A DNA stretch of 64,000 nucleotides from Prevotella sp. (lineage in GTDB: Bacteria > Bacteroidota > Bacteroidia > Bacteroidales > Bacteroidaceae), in assembly GCA_017475005.1 (NCBI GenBank), contig JAFVGI010000025.1, positions 1 through 64,000 of the forward strand, in the 5' to 3' direction. Both the position numbers and the translations under genes were made by a program. The notes under the pieces are model-generated. The model did not search any database. It saw only the letters and a program-made list of their open reading frames with translations, and was not told where the DNA came from. Every line of letters begins with the position of its first letter. The first letter of the stretch is position 1. Shown piece by piece: positions 44,979 through 54,336 of the stretch.

Positions 44979-45725
44979 TCAGACTTCTTTTGACGAGAAG
45001 AAATCTGGTTTTTCTGCTATCAGTTCCTCAAACGAAGAACATCTCAGTTGGCCTTCATCCATCATCCATGCAAGGTCACCAAAGCGCTTTGCATGGTCTA
45101 TGTCGTGTGTGGAAAGTAATATCGCCTTGTTCAAATCTCTCGCTACCTGTGTCAGCAACCCGAACATGCGGCGCTTGCTGGGGTAATCGAGGAAAGCCGT
45201 CGGTTCGTCGAGTAGTATCACGGGCGTCTGTTGCGCTATGGCCTTTGCTATCATCACCTTCTGGCGTTCACCGTCTGATATCTCCGTAATCCTTCGGTTA
45301 ATAAATGCCGAAGTTCCCGAATGACCATTTTCTGTTTCGCTGATGCCCACCATGTCGAGGCTTTCCTTAATAATCCGCTTGTCTTCGTCAGACAGACGTC
45401 CCCAAAATCCCGTGTAGGGGCTACGACCCATTGCCACGACATCCCACACCGTCATACCACGGGCCTCTTCGTTATGTGTCAGCACGATGCTGATTTTCCG
45501 CGATTTCTCTGATGCTGTCAGGGCATTCAGGTTGTCATTGCCAATAAGGACGTCTCCGCCTAACGGTGGCAGAAAGCCGCACATGGTGCGCAGCAAGGTA
45601 CTCTTGCCGCAACCGTTAACACCCAGAAGACATGTCAGTTTGCCGCTCTGCAACTCCGCAGAAACGTCAGTGGCAATAACGTTGCCTTTATATCCAATAG
45701 TAAGATTCTGTAGTCGTAACATCAA
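44979..45725 (-). CDS. ABC transporter ATPase, FecE/BtuD type
   Basis: A 248-aa ATPase resembling those of iron-siderophore, haem or B12 importers. Walker A is GVNGCGKST (35-43), the Q-loop region is LTHNEEARGMTVWDVVAMGR, the signature is EISDGERQ (148-155; the usual second Gly position is Asp), Walker B is VILLDEP (169-175), and the switch His is in STHDID. No permease or binding protein is adjacent, so the partner must be encoded elsewhere. It lies ten bases after dgt. Confidence 0.85.
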   Translation of the reverse strand: MMLRLQNLTIGYKGNVIATDVSAELQSGKLTCLLGVNGCGKSTLLRTMCGFLPPLGGDVLIGNDNLNALTASEKSRKISIVLTHNEEARGMTVWDVVAMGRSPYTGFWGRLSDEDKRIIKESLDMVGISETENGHSGTSAFINRRITEISDGERQKVMIAKAIAQQTPVILLDEPTAFLDYPSKRRMFGLLTQVARDLNKAILLSTHDIDHAKRFGDLAWMMDEGQLRCSSFEELIAEKPDFFSSKEV

Positions 45726-45735
45726 ACTTTAACCG

Positions 45736-47004
45736 TTACACAATCGGCAGCGAGGTGCCGTTGATTTTCTGGTAGAAGTCGAGGGCAAAGACATCTGTCA
45801 TGCCAGAGATGAAGTCGAGAACTGCCATAATGCGTGTCTCGAGGTCTGGTGCATTGATCTCGTACTGGCTGCTGACCCTCATGAGCAGCTGCTTTGAATA
45901 GTATCTGTCGGGATGGAGGATAGCTTCCACCATCTTCGTCATCAGCGTCTCGATAATGCTATAACCACCAAGTTCTATATCGAGGACGGACTTGGACTTG
46001 TAGATACGCTTGACGGCTACCTCTGTACACTTTATGTAGGCATCACGCTGACGAGGGCTGATGTGTTCGATGAGACTACCCTTGAAGGTGCCGTTCATTA
46101 TTGCCTCCTCGTTGTCGAGGAATGTCTTGACACATTCGTTCTCCAACTTGCCAATGACGCTGGCACGCAGATAGACGACCTGTTCGTTGATGTCGCTTAT
46201 CTTTTCACGTTCGATACGCTCACGGATGCTCTGCTGCACCTCTTCATCGAAGAAGGCGTACAGCAGGGAGAGAGTCTCATCGTCAGAAAGAAGTTTCAGT
46301 TTGTGGGCATCTTCGATATCCATTATCTCATAGCAGATATCGTCGGCTGCCTCTACGAGATATACCAACGGATGGCGTCCTACCATACCCAGTTCGTTGC
46401 ATATCTTATTGAAGGTTGCTGCCTCGCTGGAGAAATATCCGAACTTAGGATGCTCCGGAGTAGCCTCTGTAGAAGGGTAGGGGTATTTCACTACGCTGGC
46501 AAGCGTGGTGTATGTCATAGCGAAGCCACCTTCGCGACGCCCTTGAAAGCGGTGGGTGAGAAGGCGGAAAGCGTTGGCATTACCCTCAAAATGGGTAATA
46601 TCGCTCCATACCTCCGGTGAAATCATTTCCTTCAAGATATTGCCGGGTCCTTCGGTGAAAAATGTCTGTATGGCTTTCTCACCAGAGTGTCCGAATGGCG
46701 GATTACCCATATCGTGTGCCAGACATGCTGTTGCCACTATGGTGCCGAGGCCGTTACCACGGTTGATGTCATTGCCTAACGACATTCCCACAGAAGCCAC
46801 CTCGAGAGAGTGGGTGAGGCGGTTGTGGACAAAGACACTGCCCGGAAGCGGAAAGACCTGCGTCTTATTCTGCATCCTGCGGAAGGGAGCCGAGAAGATG
46901 AGACGGTCGTAGTCGCGTTTGAATTCAGAGCGGTCATCGCGGCGTTCCGTATGTCTCAGCTCCTGACCAAGACGCTTTTGCGATATGAGTTGTTCCCAGT
47001 TCAC
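45736..47004 (-). CDS. dgt: dNTP triphosphohydrolase
   Basis: A 422-aa HD-domain enzyme that splits dNTPs (dGTP in E. coli) into nucleoside and triphosphate. NRLTHSLEVASVG (H65) and the HD pair H97-D98 in CLAHDMGNPPFGHSGE are the metal site, and FRRMQNKTQVFPL is typical. The start is GTG at 47004, overlapping the ftsZ stop by four bases (GTGA), so it is translationally coupled to ftsZ. Confidence 0.92.
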   Translation of the reverse strand: MNWEQLISQKRLGQELRHTERRDDRSEFKRDYDRLIFSAPFRRMQNKTQVFPLPGSVFVHNRLTHSLEVASVGMSLGNDINRGNGLGTIVATACLAHDMGNPPFGHSGEKAIQTFFTEGPGNILKEMISPEVWSDITHFEGNANAFRLLTHRFQGRREGGFAMTYTTLASVVKYPYPSTEATPEHPKFGYFSSEAATFNKICNELGMVGRHPLVYLVEAADDICYEIMDIEDAHKLKLLSDDETLSLLYAFFDEEVQQSIRERIEREKISDINEQVVYLRASVIGKLENECVKTFLDNEEAIMNGTFKGSLIEHISPRQRDAYIKCTEVAVKRIYKSKSVLDIELGGYSIIETLMTKMVEAILHPDRYYSKQLLMRVSSQYEINAPDLETRIMAVLDFISGMTDVFALDFYQKINGTSLPIV

Positions 47005-48260
47005 GCGGTATAGATGTGGTTGTTGAGATTTTCGAGCTGTGAACGTGTGCGATAAGCGGCAGGAGTATTCTCAACAGCGAGGATGAGGTCATCGTCATCG
47101 AGGTCTTCGGTAGAGAAGACGAAGAGTTTGTGAGCCCTCTTCTTCAGCGAGTTGCTGCCATCGCTGCCATAATACTTCTCGAGACGCTCCTGCATGCGCT
47201 GACGACGTTCTGCCTCTTCAGCTTCCTTGGCAAGCTCCTCTGGAGTCTTCTTGCTGCGGACGCGGTCGGCAAGAGCTTCATTGATGTCGGCAATGCCAAA
47301 GCCCGTAGCGAGGATGGTAATCTTGACCTTCTCGCCCAAAGACGGGTCGTTGGCAGTACCCCACTTGAGTTCGAAGTCGGGGCCGAACTGATCCATGAAA
47401 TCGTTGATGTCATTCATCTCATCCATCATGAGACCCTTGTTCTCGGCATCATCACCACGGAAAGAGAGTGAGAGAAGTATCTTCTTGGAGTTAAAGATAT
47501 CGTTATCGTTGAGCAATGGAGAGTGTAGGGCATCGGCAATAGCCTTCTTGACACGTCCGTCACCTTCACCATAACCTGTTGACATGATAGCCACGCCACC
47601 ATCCTTCAGAACGGTTTTGACATCGTTGAAGTCAAGGTTTATGGTACCATGCACGGTGATAATCTCCGCAATACTCTTTGCTGCTACGGAAAGGGTGTCG
47701 TCTGCCTTTGCAAAAGCTTCCATCATAGACAGCTCACCATAGATGGAGCGCAGACGCTCATTGTTTATTACAAGGAGGGCATCGACATTCTTTGCCATCT
47801 CCTCAACACCATCGAGAGCCTGATTGATTTTGCGGGCACCTTCAAACTTGAAAGGAATCGTCACAATACCCACTGTAAGGATATCGAGGGCACGGCTTTC
47901 GCGAGCTATGACAGGTGCAGCACCCGTACCGGTGCCACCACCCATGCCGGCAGTGATGAATGCCATGCGAGTACCATCGTTGAGCATGTCGCGAATCTGC
48001 TCAATACTCTCTTCGGCAGCATTGCGAGCCCTCTCAGGACGGTTGCCGGCACCAAGGCCTTCCTTACCTAACTGCAGATGGATGGGCACAGGAGAGTCTG
48101 CCAGTGCCTGGGCATCTGTATTACATAGAACAAAGGATACATCGTGTACTCCCTCGCGATACATGTGGTTTACTGCATTACCACCACCACCACCAACGCC
48201 AATAACTTTGATGATGCTCTTATTCTGGGTCACAGGACCGAAATCAATAATGTCTGTCAT
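47001..48260 (-). CDS. ftsZ: Cell division protein FtsZ
   Basis: A 419-aa tubulin-like GTPase that forms the Z ring. VGGGGGNAVNHM at the N-terminus, the tubulin signature GGGTGTG (107-113) and the T7-loop region NLDFNDVKTVL are visible. A linker (about 325-395) precedes a short C-terminal peptide. The tail ends RSQLENLNNHIYTA rather than in the usual basic residues. Last of the classic dcw genes, directly upstream of dgt. Confidence 0.98.
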   Translation of the reverse strand: MTDIIDFGPVTQNKSIIKVIGVGGGGGNAVNHMYREGVHDVSFVLCNTDAQALADSPVPIHLQLGKEGLGAGNRPERARNAAEESIEQIRDMLNDGTRMAFITAGMGGGTGTGAAPVIARESRALDILTVGIVTIPFKFEGARKINQALDGVEEMAKNVDALLVINNERLRSIYGELSMMEAFAKADDTLSVAAKSIAEIITVHGTINLDFNDVKTVLKDGGVAIMSTGYGEGDGRVKKAIADALHSPLLNDNDIFNSKKILLSLSFRGDDAENKGLMMDEMNDINDFMDQFGPDFELKWGTANDPSLGEKVKITILATGFGIADINEALADRVRSKKTPEELAKEAEEAERRQRMQERLEKYYGSDGSNSLKKRAHKLFVFSTEDLDDDDLILAVENTPAAYRTRSQLENLNNHIYTA

Positions 48261-48266
48261 AGTTGC

Positions 48267-49730
48267 TTATTCTTCTGGGTTAGTGAGTGCTTGAATCCAA
48301 CGGGAAATCTTTGTGCCAAGAGAGTCTTTGTTCTGTTTCTCTTGCGCTTGCTTGTCTCTGTATTGTTGTATCAGGCGGTCCTCCTCTGTAATAGGCTCCT
48401 CCTTCTTCTCTACTTCTTTCTTTGGTTCTTCCTTCTGCTTTATTTCAATATTAGTGCCAGCATTGTCGAAGGTCTGGAATCCTGATAGAGGAGTTGTCTG
48501 CTCAGGAGCCTTCTTTTCTTCTGTGGCAGGAGCGGCCGTAGGAGTATCAAACATATCAGTATTAGCCCTTGGTGCTGCTGCATCAGCCCAGCAGTTCTGG
48601 TCGCCCTTGGCAAGGATACCGACAAGAGTGTTCTGGGTGAAAGAGGTTGGCACAATAGGCTGTGGAGTAAAGGCCTCGTTGGTATCTTTAGCAATACGTA
48701 TCTGCTCAACACTAGTAATCTTGCGGAAAGCCTGAGAGATGTTCTTCATCTGCGCACCACCGCCAGTAAGAACGATGCCACCGAGCAGCTTCTCAGCAAA
48801 CTCTGCAGGAACCTGATTCCATGCATTGGTGACAATCTCGTCAACGCGAGCCTCTACAAGGTCGATAACCTTTACGGCAGAAACAGAGATAGAAGGAGAG
48901 AGATTGAATTGCTCTTCGCCATCGACTTCATTTTCCGGAGTGAAAGCAGAAGCATACTTTGTCTTTATCTTTTCTGCATCCTGCTCTTCGAGCTGCAGAG
49001 CACAAAGGTCTTTCGTGATGCTGTTGCCACCAAGAGGAATTACTGCAATGTGGCGTACTATATTCTTGTAATATACAACGACAGTTGTTGTGTCAGCTCC
49101 CAGGTCAACGAGCATACATCCGCTACGCTTCTCGGTAGGTGTCAGTACCACGTCTGCTAATGCAGTAGGAGCGAGGTAAATATCAGCTATCTTCACATCT
49201 GCATTTGCGAAGCACTTCAGCAGATTCTGATAGTGGCGCTTGTTCTGCAGGATGTTAAGGAAGTTACCTTCCAGACGTGAACAAGGTATGCCGACAGGGT
49301 CTGTCTGCATGAGGTTATCTGCGCGATATTCCTGAACATGAACATCAAGAACCTCCTTGTCACTATACTCTGTAGCGCGGTTCTCGTCCATCATTTCAAC
49401 AATGAGCTGCTGAGAAACTATACCACCCTCAGTACCTGGCATGTCGCAGAACAACAGGTTGTGATGAGAGTGGATAGATTGTCCGCCAATGCCGACGAAA
49501 ACCTGTTTTATGCCTGTCTTTAACTGAGCGCGAAGGCGCTGAATGATGTTGCTGATGGCCTGGGTAGTCTTATCAATGTTATATACTACACCCTTCCTGA
49601 TGCATTGGGTAGCATCTTCTTCGGAAAGAGCAAGAACACTGATAGTACCGTCAGGATTCTTCTTACCTGCAATACCGCGGATTTTTGTTGAACCAAGTTC
49701 AATGGCTACAATGAAGTTCTTCGTTGACAT
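48267..49730 (-). CDS. ftsA: Cell division protein FtsA
   Basis: A 487-aa actin-like protein that tethers FtsZ to the membrane. IVAIELGSTKIRGIAG is the phosphate 1 loop, MLVDLGADTTTVVVY the second, and GGIVLTGGGAQMKNI the adenosine motif. A Lys/Glu-rich low-complexity stretch (about 415-470) precedes the C-terminal amphipathic helix (SRWIQALTNPEE). Its start overlaps the ftsQ end by 25 bases. Confidence 0.96.
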   Translation of the reverse strand: MSTKNFIVAIELGSTKIRGIAGKKNPDGTISVLALSEEDATQCIRKGVVYNIDKTTQAISNIIQRLRAQLKTGIKQVFVGIGGQSIHSHHNLLFCDMPGTEGGIVSQQLIVEMMDENRATEYSDKEVLDVHVQEYRADNLMQTDPVGIPCSRLEGNFLNILQNKRHYQNLLKCFANADVKIADIYLAPTALADVVLTPTEKRSGCMLVDLGADTTTVVVYYKNIVRHIAVIPLGGNSITKDLCALQLEEQDAEKIKTKYASAFTPENEVDGEEQFNLSPSISVSAVKVIDLVEARVDEIVTNAWNQVPAEFAEKLLGGIVLTGGGAQMKNISQAFRKITSVEQIRIAKDTNEAFTPQPIVPTSFTQNTLVGILAKGDQNCWADAAAPRANTDMFDTPTAAPATEEKKAPEQTTPLSGFQTFDNAGTNIEIKQKEEPKKEVEKKEEPITEEDRLIQQYRDKQAQEKQNKDSLGTKISRWIQALTNPEE

Positions 49731-50533
49731 ATTATCTGATTATTATATTCAAGATTGATATAATTGTATATTTCGTTGAGATTATTGGCAGTGTCCTTTG
49801 GGACAGCACCATTGAGCGTCTGTGGCACGTAACGATAGAAAAGCTCTAGGCGAGAGAGTTGATGTTTCAGGTAGTTGTTTAATTCCTCATTCCTCTTGCT
49901 TGGGCTTAATGATTTATTTATTTTTGGCATACGTCCGATGTTTACTACGTGCTCGGCATTACGTGGAACCAATTCAACATGAAGGTCAGGAGTTACGTTT
50001 ATCTGCTCTATCTCCTTGCTCCACAACTCATCCTCCATAAGATAGCGTGCTATGACACTTATATATTGCGTAGCGTACTGCTTGCTGATGTTACCAGTAG
50101 CAATCATGAGGTTGCTAATATATTGTGAATTGGGCATTATGCCGCCGTTGTCATCGATGTAATAGTCTTGGTTATTCGCATTCTTGATGCGTACCAATGG
50201 GGTGCGTTGAGTGACAATGATGGTAGCATGTCCGTCTTGGGAAATGCTGCATTGGGCTTTGTTGACGAAAGGCATACGCTTCAGTTCCTCTTCTATCATG
50301 CGTGGATTGGCAATGGTAAGAGGCTGCCCCAAAGGGTATATATCATGCTTCTTGAGAAGCCGCTGAATCTCCTGTTGGGAAAGGAAGCCATTGGTATTAT
50401 CGTCGGCTATCTGGATGGTTACCTTGTTGCAGCGAGGAGTAAGGGGGGCAACCTTGTTCCATGCCGTCATAGCCATTACCAGATAGGCACCAATGAAAAT
50501 GTCGGATAATATGAAGAATATCTTTTTCATCAA
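49706..50533 (-). CDS. ftsQ: Cell division protein FtsQ
   Basis: A 275-aa single-pass inner-membrane divisome protein. One helix near 4-22 is followed by a periplasmic part with a POTRA-like region (NGFLSQQEIQRLLKKHDIYP) and VTPDLHVELVPRNAEHVVNIG. Sequence conservation in this family is low; the place between murC and ftsA is strong support. Confidence 0.88.
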   Translation of the reverse strand: MMKKIFFILSDIFIGAYLVMAMTAWNKVAPLTPRCNKVTIQIADDNTNGFLSQQEIQRLLKKHDIYPLGQPLTIANPRMIEEELKRMPFVNKAQCSISQDGHATIIVTQRTPLVRIKNANNQDYYIDDNGGIMPNSQYISNLMIATGNISKQYATQYISVIARYLMEDELWSKEIEQINVTPDLHVELVPRNAEHVVNIGRMPKINKSLSPSKRNEELNNYLKHQLSRLELFYRYVPQTLNGAVPKDTANNLNEIYNYINLEYNNQIICQRRTSL

Positions 50534-51891
50534 CGTGTTTCGATGATTTTTGTTATTTCCGGAACATAGTTGTCAAGGTCGCCAGCACCGAGGATGACCA
50601 GAACGTCGGTATCGTGGGACTTGATGAAATCCAATACCTCATCCTTCTTAATCATCTGCTTCTTCACGCCTGGTGCCAGACAATCGTAAATAAGTTGTGA
50701 GGTGACACCCGGAATGGGTTGCTCACGAGCCGGATAGATGTCACACAGTATTACTTCGTCGAGTTGTGAGAGAGCAGCAGCGAAATCTTTGTAGAAATCG
50801 CGGGTGCGGGTATATAGATGAGGCTGGAAGATAGCCGTAATGGTACGGTTGTTATACACCTGCTTGAGACTTTTGGCACTTTGGAATATCTCTTTTGGAT
50901 GATGAGCATAGTCGGAAATAACTACGTGTTTATCATTGCGCAGAGCAAAGTCGAAACGTCTGTCAACTCCTTTGTACGTCTCCATACCGTAACGCAGTTC
51001 ATCGGCAGTGCAGCCATTGAGCTGTGCCATTGCCATAGCGCCAATACCATTGTCGATGTTGATAGGAATAGGTTGACCGAGACGTATATCTCTAATGTTT
51101 TCAACGGGAGATATGAAGTCGAAAGTTATTTCACCATTCTCTATCTTTATATTCTCAGCATGGAAGTCTCCCTCCTCTACACCATAGGTATATGTCTTTA
51201 CACCCTCAACGACATCAGCCTTCATCTCCAATCCTGTGTGAATGATTAGGGCGCCTCCAGGCTGGATGAGGGTTGTATAGTGGCGGAAAGACTCCAGATA
51301 AGCCTCCTTGGTACCATAGATGTCAAGATGGTCTGGGTCAGACGATGTGATGACAGACATCCAAGGACGCAGCCAGTGGAAAGAACGGTCGAACTCGTCG
51401 GCCTCAATGACTACGTAATCTGATTTGTCGGAAAGGATATAGTTTGTTCCGTAGTTCTTGGAAATGCCTCCAAGGAATGCGTTGCAATCCAAATGGGAGT
51501 TGTGCATGATGTGGGCACACATAGTAGAGGTAGTCGTTTTGCCGTGAGTACCTGCTACGCAAAGTCCTTTATGCTCCTTGGTCAATGTACCCAGTACCTG
51601 TGCACGCTTTTGTATGTCAAAGCCTTGCTTGGTGAAATATTGAAACTCAGTATGACTATCAGGAATAGCAGGGGTATAGATTACCAATGTCTCCTTGGCA
51701 TCGCGACATTCTTCGGGGATGAGGTTTACATTATCTTCAAAATGAATATGCATACCCTCCTTGATAAGTTGGTCGGTGAGTTTTGAAGGTGTCTTGTCAT
51801 AACCAGCGACAAACTTGCCCTGTTTGATATAATAACGTGCTATAGCACTCATGCCGATACCTCCGGCACCTATGAAATATACTGAGTTCAT
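50530..51891 (-). CDS. murC: UDP-N-acetylmuramate--L-alanine ligase
   Basis: A 453-aa cytoplasmic ligase adding L-Ala to UDP-MurNAc. N-terminal Rossmann motif YFIGAGGIGMSAIA, ATP loop VAGTHGKTTTSTM, EADEFDRSFHWLRP, and DYAHHPKEI. Starts one base after murG ends and overlaps ftsQ by four bases. Confidence 0.97.
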   Translation of the reverse strand: MNSVYFIGAGGIGMSAIARYYIKQGKFVAGYDKTPSKLTDQLIKEGMHIHFEDNVNLIPEECRDAKETLVIYTPAIPDSHTEFQYFTKQGFDIQKRAQVLGTLTKEHKGLCVAGTHGKTTTSTMCAHIMHNSHLDCNAFLGGISKNYGTNYILSDKSDYVVIEADEFDRSFHWLRPWMSVITSSDPDHLDIYGTKEAYLESFRHYTTLIQPGGALIIHTGLEMKADVVEGVKTYTYGVEEGDFHAENIKIENGEITFDFISPVENIRDIRLGQPIPINIDNGIGAMAMAQLNGCTADELRYGMETYKGVDRRFDFALRNDKHVVISDYAHHPKEIFQSAKSLKQVYNNRTITAIFQPHLYTRTRDFYKDFAAALSQLDEVILCDIYPAREQPIPGVTSQLIYDCLAPGVKKQMIKKDEVLDFIKSHDTDVLVILGAGDLDNYVPEITKIIETR

Positions 51892-53028
51892 TTACTGTTG
51901 GATTAACTTTATACTTTCTTCTGCTATGATGTCTGCAGAGTTATGAATGGCGAGTTTTACTATTTCGTTTTCGAGTTTCTTGATTTGCTCTGAATCTGAG
52001 ACGAGGGCTATTGCTTGCTCGACTAGTACCTTCGATGCCTCATTGTCGGCAACGAATACTGCGGCACCTTTATCAGAGAGTGCACGGGCATTCTTGGTTT
52101 GATGGTCTTCTGCCACGTTAGGGGAGGGGACAAGGACGGCAGCCTTGCCAAGGAGACATAACTCACTGATGCTGGAAGCACCGGCACGAGAGATAACGAT
52201 ATCTGTTGCCTTGTAGGCTACTGCCATATCAGAAATAAATGGCATAGGGTGAACACACTTTGGAGAATCGGGACCAACATTACGATAATGATCTGCCGTG
52301 ATTCTCTCACAGTCCTCGGCATAGAACTTTCCTGTCTGCCATATTACCTGAATATTTCTCTCATCAAAGCGGGAGATGCCATCAGCGATGGCATTGTTTA
52401 TGGTGCGGGCTCCAAGAGAACCTCCTATTACCAATATCGTAGGGATATCGGGTTTGAGTCCCATCTTTATGCGAGCCTCCTCCTTCGTCATAGTGTTGGA
52501 GAGAAGTGACTGACGAACAGGATTACCAGTTTTTATTATCTTTTCAGCAGGGAAGAAACGTTCCATTTCATCATAGGCAACGCATATTTTCTGAGCCTTC
52601 TGAGCAAGGGACTTGTTAGTGACACCAGCATAGGAATTTTGCTCTTGTATGAGACAAGGAACTCCCATTGAAGCTGCTGCATTCAGGGTAGGTGCTGAAG
52701 CATAACCACCAACACCGATAGCCACCTGAGGTTTGAACTCCCTTATAATATCTTTTACCATAGAGCGAGAGCGGAAGAAATCGAACATAACACCGACATT
52801 CTTTGGACTCCAAAGAGGACGTATAAGTCCCCTGACAGGAAGACCCTTTATTTCATATCCAGCCTCCGGAACACGAGTCATTTCCATCCTTCCCTCTGCA
52901 CCAATAAAAAGTATTTTTGCATTGGGACATTTTGCCTTGATAGCATTAGCGATACTGATGGCGGGAAAGATATGACCACCTGTGCCACCACCGGAAATTA
53001 TAACTCGTATTTCTTCGATATGGTTCAT
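51892..53028 (-). CDS. murG: UDP-GlcNAc transferase MurG
   Basis: A 378-aa peripheral membrane GT28 glycosyltransferase that converts lipid I to lipid II. ISGGGTGGHIFPAISIANAI is the N-terminal glycine-rich loop, VGGYASAPTL the second, and ISRAGASSISELCLLG the donor-binding segment. Confidence 0.97.
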   Translation of the reverse strand: MNHIEEIRVIISGGGTGGHIFPAISIANAIKAKCPNAKILFIGAEGRMEMTRVPEAGYEIKGLPVRGLIRPLWSPKNVGVMFDFFRSRSMVKDIIREFKPQVAIGVGGYASAPTLNAAASMGVPCLIQEQNSYAGVTNKSLAQKAQKICVAYDEMERFFPAEKIIKTGNPVRQSLLSNTMTKEEARIKMGLKPDIPTILVIGGSLGARTINNAIADGISRFDERNIQVIWQTGKFYAEDCERITADHYRNVGPDSPKCVHPMPFISDMAVAYKATDIVISRAGASSISELCLLGKAAVLVPSPNVAEDHQTKNARALSDKGAAVFVADNEASKVLVEQAIALVSDSEQIKKLENEIVKLAIHNSADIIAEESIKLIQQ

Positions 53029-53040
53029 AATGTTATTTAG

Positions 53041-54324
53041 TTATTGGTTAAGAGATGATTCATCGATTTTCTTTGCAGTTCGGCTGATGGAGAGTATCAT
53101 ACCGATGTATATACAGTTAATGATGGAAGAGGTTCCACCCTTGCTGATAAGAGGTAGTGGTTGTCCTGTAACAGGAGCAAGTCCTGTTGCCACCATCATA
53201 TTGAAAAGAGCTTGCACGACAATGAGCAGTGCCAGTCCCATAGCCAAAAAGGCTGGAAATGGATTTGCACAACGACGTGCTATGTATCCTGTTCTGAAGA
53301 GTAGGGATATATATAGTAAAGCCACAAAGGCTGCACCAAGCAGTCCCAATTCTTCAAATATGATTGCAAAAATAAAGTCAGAGAAAGCCAGTGGCAGGAA
53401 GTCGCGCTGAACGCTATTTCCCGGTCCGACGCCTATGATGTGAGAAGAGGCAATGGCAATGTTAGCATGCCCCACTTGTCCTTTCTTGTCGAGGTCATAA
53501 TCCTCTGGTGCAACATAGGAATGGTCCATGAAATCATCAATACGCTGCTTCCAAAGGTCAAGACGATGGAGAATGCCACCACGCTTCGGAGCATCTTCAA
53601 TCTCAACCGATTGAGAGCCATTGTTAGTGGTTGTTACAACCTCTGTCAATTGTTGGCTGTTCTGTTGTTCACCAAGTTGCGTCTTTGACTTTCCTATGGT
53701 GAGAACTAACGTAATGCCGATGATAGCTGATATGACACAGAAAGAGATGATATATCCGATGTGTTTCATAGGAACACGCCCAATAATCATCATCATAAAG
53801 ACAACACCAAGCATCAGTGCAGCAGTAGAGAAATTCTCTGGAAAGATAAGCGCAATGAGCGGGAGTGAAGTCCCAAGGATATATTTTGTTGCATTAGGAT
53901 GTGCTCCTTCCGGTGTCTGCAGTTGTGACAGGATATGCGCAGTGGCGAGGACTATTGTACCCTTTGCTATCTCGGACGGCTGCAGAGGGATAATACCAAA
54001 CAATTTTATCCATCGTGCTGCATCGTTTTCCTTTGTACCTATTATATATACAAGAATAAGTAATACCAAAGAGAAAGGAACCAAAAGAGGTGTGGCAAGC
54101 TTAAAATATCGGCAAGGGACGTTAAGTACCCCAATCATGCTAACTACTCCGACAAGGAGAATGATAGTATGATAGGTTGCTGCAAACCAATAGTTACCCG
54201 ACTTATAGCCAAGTCGTGAAGAAGATGAATAAACTTCCAGCACACTGATGATACACAGTATGAAGAAGATCATCCATATGATGCGGTCTCCCTTGAAAAT
54301 ATTTTGAAACTTCTGTAGGTCCAA
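53041..54324 (-). CDS. ftsW: SEDS peptidoglycan polymerase FtsW
   Basis: A 427-aa SEDS-family glycosyltransferase that polymerises septal glycan strands. Membrane helices run from WMIFFILCIISVLEV to the end. LQPSEIAKG and the large extracytoplasmic loop ending GPGNSVQRDFLPLAFSDFIF are family marks, as is PLPLISKGGTS near the C-terminus. That loop carries roughly 40 additional Gln/Thr/Asn-rich residues (about 205-250) compared with E. coli. Confidence 0.95.
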   Translation of the reverse strand: MDLQKFQNIFKGDRIIWMIFFILCIISVLEVYSSSSRLGYKSGNYWFAATYHTIILLVGVVSMIGVLNVPCRYFKLATPLLVPFSLVLLILVYIIGTKENDAARWIKLFGIIPLQPSEIAKGTIVLATAHILSQLQTPEGAHPNATKYILGTSLPLIALIFPENFSTAALMLGVVFMMMIIGRVPMKHIGYIISFCVISAIIGITLVLTIGKSKTQLGEQQNSQQLTEVVTTTNNGSQSVEIEDAPKRGGILHRLDLWKQRIDDFMDHSYVAPEDYDLDKKGQVGHANIAIASSHIIGVGPGNSVQRDFLPLAFSDFIFAIIFEELGLLGAAFVALLYISLLFRTGYIARRCANPFPAFLAMGLALLIVVQALFNMMVATGLAPVTGQPLPLISKGGTSSIINCIYIGMILSISRTAKKIDESSLNQ

Positions 54325-54336
54325 TGTCTTATTTTT

